A DNA stretch of 17,429 bases from an uncultured Clostridium sp. GTDB lineage: Bacteria > Bacillota > Clostridia > Lachnospirales > Lachnospiraceae. The number at the start of each line of letters is the position of its first letter. Position 1 is the stretch's first letter. The stretch is taken from the NCBI GenBank assembly GCA_947643685.1, contig CANRXD010000004.1, forward strand, positions 1-17,429, read 5' to 3'. Position numbers and translations under genes: made by a program. The notes beneath the pieces were generated by a model. It was given only the letters and a program-made list of their open reading frames with translations. It was not told where the DNA came from and searched no databases. Positions 13,870-17,429 of the stretch are shown piece after piece.

Positions 13870-15711
13870 TCACTGCCGGTTTAATATTTCCATAAATTCT
13901 TCCCCTGTTATGGTTTCCCGTTCCAGAAGGTATTCAGAAAGCTCATTTAACTTGGCTGCATGGTCTTTCAGAATTTCGAGAGCTTTTTCGTACTGGGTTT
14001 TTACAGTCCGGATCACCTCATCATCAATGGCTTTGGCTGTCTCAGGGGAGCAGGCTAAAGAGGTATCTCCTCCCAGGTACTGGTTATTAACAGTCTCCAG
14101 GGCCACCATACCAAACTGGTCGCTCATGCCGTACCGAGTCACCATGGCCCTGGCAAGCTTCGTGGCCTGTTCGATGTCGTTGGAAGCACCCGTGGTTATG
14201 GATTTAAACATAAATTCTTCGGCAGCCCGGCCTCCGGTCAGAGTAGCGATTTTATTTAATGCCTCTTCTTTGCTCATAAGAAACCGTTCTTTCGCCTCCA
14301 CCTGCATGGTGTACCCCAGAGCCCCGGAAGTTCTGGGAACAATGGTGATTTTATGAACCGGAGCCGACTGGCTCTGGCAGGCCGCCACCAGGGCATGGCC
14401 GATTTCATGATAAGCCACAATCCGCCTCTCATTTTCAGAGATCACGGCATCCTTTCTCTGATATCCGGCAATGACAGTTTCCACACTTTCCTCTAAGTCC
14501 TCCTGACAGACCACCTTTCTTCCCATGCGGACTGCCCTCAGAGCCGCCTCATTGACAATATTGGCAAGCTCTGCCCCGCTGGCGCCGGAAGTGGCGCGGC
14601 CGATGGCATTGAAATCTGCCGTATCATCCATTTTTACGTTTTTTGCATGTACTTTGAGGATGGCCTCTCTTCCCTTAAGGTCCGGAAGCTCTACCGGGAT
14701 TCTCCGGTCAAAGCGCCCCGGTCTTAAAAGGGCCTGATCCAGAGATTCCGGACGGTTCGTGGCCGCCAGAATCACAACGCCTTTCTTACCGTCAAAACCA
14801 TCCATTTCCGTCAGGAGCTGGTTTAAAGTCTGCTCTCTCTCATCATTTCCGCCCAATCCGCTGCCGTCACGCTTTTTACCGATGGTGTCAATTTCATCAA
14901 TAAACACGATACACGGGGCTTTTTCGTTGGCCTGCTTAAACAGGTCGCGTACCTTGGCCGCTCCCATACCCACAAACATTTCCACAAATTCCGAACCTGA
15001 AATAGAGAAAAACGGCACATGGGCCTCACCGGCCACGGCTTTTGCAAGCAGAGTTTTACCTGTTCCCGGAGGGCCCACAAGCAAAGCGCCCTTGGGGAGC
15101 GTAGCTCCGATATCCGCGTACTTCTTCGGATCATGGAGAAAATCTACAATCTCCTTTAAAGCCTCCTTCGCCTCCTCCTGCCCGGCCACATCAGCGAATG
15201 TCTTTCCGGTTTCATTTTCTGCATAAATTTTCGCATTGGATTTTCCAAAGGTCATGGCATTTCCGCCCATCCGTTTCGCCATCATACGGCTTAAAAGCTG
15301 TCCGAAAAGCACCATGATTCCAATGGGTATAATCCAGTTGGTAAGAAATGACATGATGGCCGATTCCCTCTGGGGAATCACTTTTCCAAACGTTACTCCC
15401 GCCTTGTAGAGGTGCTCTGTCAGGGAATCATCTTCCCAGAGTCCCGTTTTGTACACCTGTTTGTTGCCGTGGGCATCCTGAGCCAGAAACAAAAGCTGGT
15501 CCGTATCCTTCTGCACCTGGACCACCTGCCCTGCATCCACCATGGTGAGGAATTCATTATAATTTACTTCCAACACCTTCTGCTCCATCACGGCCGGAAA
15601 AACCAGCGCATTCAGCAGCATGGTAATTAAAAAAACAATTGCCGCGTAATAAATAAGTCCTTTGGCATTGTTGTTGGACTGTGGGGTCTTCCCACCATTA
15701 TTTACTCCCAT
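13870..15711 (-). CDS. ftsH: ATP-dependent membrane zinc metalloprotease FtsH
   Basis: Membrane-anchored hexameric AAA+ protease, 613 aa, that degrades misfolded membrane proteins and short-lived regulators. Order: short cytoplasmic N-terminus; transmembrane helix (about 19-40, LIYYAAIVFLITMLLNALVF); extracytoplasmic FtsH_ext domain; second helix (about 118-140); AAA module with Walker A GPPGTGKT (K219), Walker B CIVFIDEID and the second region of homology ending ALLRPGRFDR; then the M41 peptidase with HEIGH (H435, E436, H439) and third zinc ligand D512. Three in-frame starts are possible (15753, 15717, 15711). The ATG at 15711 is chosen because AGAGG lies 8 nt upstream, while 15753 lies inside repeat R1. 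It is shorter at the C-terminus than E. coli FtsH but complete. It stands away from the usual tilS-hpt neighbourhood, so it may be one of several FtsH paralogues. Confidence 0.96.
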   Translation of the reverse strand: MGVNNGGKTPQSNNNAKGLIYYAAIVFLITMLLNALVFPAVMEQKVLEVNYNEFLTMVDAGQVVQVQKDTDQLLFLAQDAHGNKQVYKTGLWEDDSLTEHLYKAGVTFGKVIPQRESAIMSFLTNWIIPIGIMVLFGQLLSRMMAKRMGGNAMTFGKSNAKIYAENETGKTFADVAGQEEAKEALKEIVDFLHDPKKYADIGATLPKGALLVGPPGTGKTLLAKAVAGEAHVPFFSISGSEFVEMFVGMGAAKVRDLFKQANEKAPCIVFIDEIDTIGKKRDGSGLGGNDEREQTLNQLLTEMDGFDGKKGVVILAATNRPESLDQALLRPGRFDRRIPVELPDLKGREAILKVHAKNVKMDDTADFNAIGRATSGASGAELANIVNEAALRAVRMGRKVVCQEDLEESVETVIAGYQRKDAVISENERRIVAYHEIGHALVAACQSQSAPVHKITIVPRTSGALGYTMQVEAKERFLMSKEEALNKIATLTGGRAAEEFMFKSITTGASNDIEQATKLARAMVTRYGMSDQFGMVALETVNNQYLGGDTSLACSPETAKAIDDEVIRTVKTQYEKALEILKDHAAKLNELSEYLLERETITGEEFMEILNRQ

Positions 15712-15742
15712 ATACATTTCCTCTGTCTTTCTTTTGTTTTTC

Positions 15743-15797
15743 AAACACCTCAAATCCGCCCCTTTTTCTGCGAAAAATGGCTACTTTTCGGTGTTTT
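15743..15797 (-). repeat. Dispersed element R1, copy B, upstream of ftsH
   Basis: This 55-nt stretch, read on the minus strand, matches 9106-9160 at 50 of 55 positions with no gaps. The end-pairing AAACACC/GGTGTTT is kept, but the outermost bases of the 11-bp repeat seen in copy A are lost. It ends 31 nt before the ftsH start codon and has the same orientation relative to the following gene as copy A. Next to it, 15801-15812 is a perfect 12-bp GC palindrome, GGCCCCGGGGCC. Confidence 0.75.
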
Positions 15798-15833
15798 TCG
15801 GGCCCCGGGGCCATGCATTGACATGCAGGTATG

Positions 15834-17213
15834 TCATACATGACTTTTTGACCCTGGTACCCCATTCAGCATCTTATTGAAATTCAGGGCAAAAAGGATT
15901 ATCGTCGTGAACACTGCCAGAATATCCGATATCGGCTCTGCGTAAAACAGACCATCAGTCCCCATCCCAAGTTTTGGAAGAAGAATGGCCAGAGGAATCA
16001 GCAGAATGATTTTTCTTAACAATGCCAGAAATACGGAAATCTTCGCCTGACCCAGGGCCAGGAAAGTCTGCTGGCATGCGATCTGAGCTCCCATAATCAG
16101 AAAGCCAAACATGTAAATGCGGACTGCATAAACGCCAATACGGATAATCTCCTCATTATCAGAGAACATGCGGATGAACAGCTCCGGAAACAGGAGCACC
16201 AGGCCCGTAGCAATGAAGGAAAAGCCCAGGGCAAGAGCAAATAAAAGCTTAAACGCCTTTCTTACCCGCTCTTTATTTCCTGCCCCGAAATTATAGCTGA
16301 GAATCGGCTGGGCCCCCTGTGTCAGACCACTCAGAGGCAGAAACAGCATCTGCATGATAGAAAACAGGATGGTCATGGCTCCTACATAATAATCATCCCC
16401 ATACCGCTGCATCCCGGAATTGTAGGTAAGCTGTACCAGGCACTCCGTGGACTGCATAATAAATGGAGAGGTCCCAAGCGCCGTAACTGAGAGAAGCAGC
16501 TCCCGGTTCACTCTGAGATTTTCCTTTTTTACCTTCAGGACAGTCTTTTTCCCGCACAGAAACAAAAGCACCCACAGGGCAGAGACTGTCTGGCTGATAA
16601 TCGTTGCCAGGGCCGCCCCCTGTACTCCCATCCCCAGGAAAAAGATAAAAACCGGATCCAGAATGATATTTATAACCGCTCCGATTAAGACTGTCATCAT
16701 CCCTGTTTTGGCAAACCCCTGGCTGGTGATGAACATGTTAAGTCCCAGAGAAATCTGAACAGAAATCGTTCCCAGAAGGTAAATGCCCAGATAGCTGTTG
16801 GCATATCCTATGGTTTGTTCGCTGGCCCCGAACAACATGAGAAGCGGTTCCTTCACAAAATAGAAAAAAACACTTAAGCACACAGCCATGATGCATAAAG
16901 CAGTGATACAGGTTCCGAGAATCTTTTCTGCCGTATCATACTCTTTTCTTCCCATATAGATGGCCGCCCTGGGCGCACCGCCTGCACCGATCAGGGCTGC
17001 AAAGGCAGAAATTAAAATAATAACCGGAAATGTAACACCAAGCCCGGCCAGTGCCAGATGCCCCACCTCCGGAATTCTTCCCACATAGATTCTGTCCACC
17101 ATATTGTAGAGGAGGTTTACCAGTTGTGCAAATACCGTGGGAACCGCCAGCTCAATTAAAAGTCTCCCTAAAGGAGCATTGGCCATTTTATCGTCTCTCG
17201 CTCTGCTTTCCAT
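15834..17213 (-). CDS. MATE-family multidrug/toxin exporter
   Basis: Cation-coupled efflux transporter, 459 aa, with twelve predicted transmembrane helices in two related halves. N-terminal features are typical of the family: PLGRLLIELAVPTVFAQLVN, then LYNMVDRIYVGR and GAGGAPRAAIYMGRKE in the first half. The second half carries PLSGLTQGAQPILSYNFGAGN, the matching loop of the duplicated unit. The start at 17213 (MESRARDDKM) is preferred over the in-frame ATG at 17228 because GGAG lies 9 nt upstream. The gene has its own promoter (17320-17348). ftsH follows 122 nt downstream, with repeat R1 between and no convincing terminator, so cotranscription is possible. The substrate cannot be inferred from sequence. 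Confidence 0.93.
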   Translation of the reverse strand: MESRARDDKMANAPLGRLLIELAVPTVFAQLVNLLYNMVDRIYVGRIPEVGHLALAGLGVTFPVIILISAFAALIGAGGAPRAAIYMGRKEYDTAEKILGTCITALCIMAVCLSVFFYFVKEPLLMLFGASEQTIGYANSYLGIYLLGTISVQISLGLNMFITSQGFAKTGMMTVLIGAVINIILDPVFIFFLGMGVQGAALATIISQTVSALWVLLFLCGKKTVLKVKKENLRVNRELLLSVTALGTSPFIMQSTECLVQLTYNSGMQRYGDDYYVGAMTILFSIMQMLFLPLSGLTQGAQPILSYNFGAGNKERVRKAFKLLFALALGFSFIATGLVLLFPELFIRMFSDNEEIIRIGVYAVRIYMFGFLIMGAQIACQQTFLALGQAKISVFLALLRKIILLIPLAILLPKLGMGTDGLFYAEPISDILAVFTTIILFALNFNKMLNGVPGSKSHV

Positions 17214-17319
17214 ACTATCACACTCCATATCAGGGTCTTTTCCGTTTAGTTTTCCTGCATTTCCGGAAAATATCCTGTTTTTTTGTAAGATGACACCTTG
17301 TCACTCAATCATCTTCTCT

Positions 17320-17348
17320 ATCCTAGCACTTTACACATACATCGTCAA
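17320..17348 (-). promoter_or_regulatory. Promoter of the MATE exporter gene
   Basis: On the minus strand TTGACG (complement of 17343-17348) and TAGGAT (complement of 17320-17325) are 17 nt apart. Transcription would begin near 17313 and give a leader of about 100 nt. Just upstream, 17350-17373 holds a tandem GGAAGTTT duplication and the perfect dyad GTTTC-G-GAAAC (17363-17373). Confidence 0.65.
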
Positions 17349-17376
17349 GGAAGTTTATGGAAGTTTCGGAAACATT

Positions 17377-17408
17377 GTAACAGTTCAGCCTTCCAACTAA
17401 ACGGAACA
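17377..17408. repeat. Palindromic intergenic element R2, degenerate copy 3
   Basis: The left arm GTAACAGTTCAG (17377-17388) is identical to the arm before hydC. The right arm CTAAACGGAACA (17397-17408) keeps only the core, so the palindrome is decayed and one base longer. It lies about 30 nt upstream of the MATE -35 box. The remaining 21 nt to the window edge show nothing recognisable. Confidence 0.5.
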
Positions 17409-17429
17409 AAAAGTTGTTGTAAAAGTGAC

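Noticed and set aside
13910..15226. Long plus-strand open frames opposite ftsH
   Set aside because: The minus strand encodes a full FtsH with all motifs; the antisense frames are serine/alanine-rich shadows.

Overview
The window is a stretch of chromosome from a strictly anaerobic clostridial Firmicute, most likely a member of the Lachnospiraceae. This rests on a Firmicute-type RpoB/RpoC pair, a trimeric NADH/ferredoxin-linked [FeFe]-hydrogenase, strong AGGAGG ribosome-binding sites, and TTGACA/TATAAT-type promoters. Base composition is moderate (near 50% GC by eye) over the housekeeping and hydrogenase genes. It is clearly AT-richer over the HIT gene (9183-9656) and over the ArsR/GTPase/permease operon (11118-13761).

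Layout. On the minus strand, rpoB (4629-754) is followed after 15 nt by rpoC, which runs off the left edge. A 317-nt divergent intergenic region (4630-4946) carries the rpoB promoter and a structured rpoB leader on one strand. On the other strand it carries a probable promoter for hydC-hydB-hydA (4947-9044). These three genes are translationally coupled and encode all three subunits of an HydABC-type [FeFe]-hydrogenase. Next come a small HIT-family protein gene (9183-9656, plus) and, convergent to it across a bidirectional terminator, an unrecognised zinc-ribbon membrane protein (10777-9695, minus). That gene is preceded by two perfect copies of a palindrome.

From 11042 a consensus promoter drives a four-gene plus-strand operon: an ArsR-family repressor, a COG0523/CobW-like G3E GTPase with a non-canonical cysteine motif, a 76-aa redox-active-disulfide (thioredoxin-fold) protein, and an ArsP/YraQ (DUF318) permease. 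Together they look like a metal(loid) sensing, handling and export module. It ends in a GC-rich nested inverted repeat. Convergent to it, on the minus strand, are a MATE-family exporter (17213-15834) and then an FtsH protease (15711-13870).

The main structure not explained by genes is three families of small intergenic elements. R1 is a 55-nt sequence, 50/55 identical, placed in the same orientation just upstream of the start codons of the HIT gene and ftsH. R2 is a ~31-nt palindrome with arms near GTAACAGTTCAG, seen before hydC, after hydA and upstream of the MATE gene. R3 is a perfect 31-nt duplicated palindrome, 105 bp apart, in front of the zinc-ribbon gene. The most promising candidate for an under-described system is the ArsR-GTPase-thioredoxin-permease operon. 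All function calls come from reading motifs by eye; no database search was possible.
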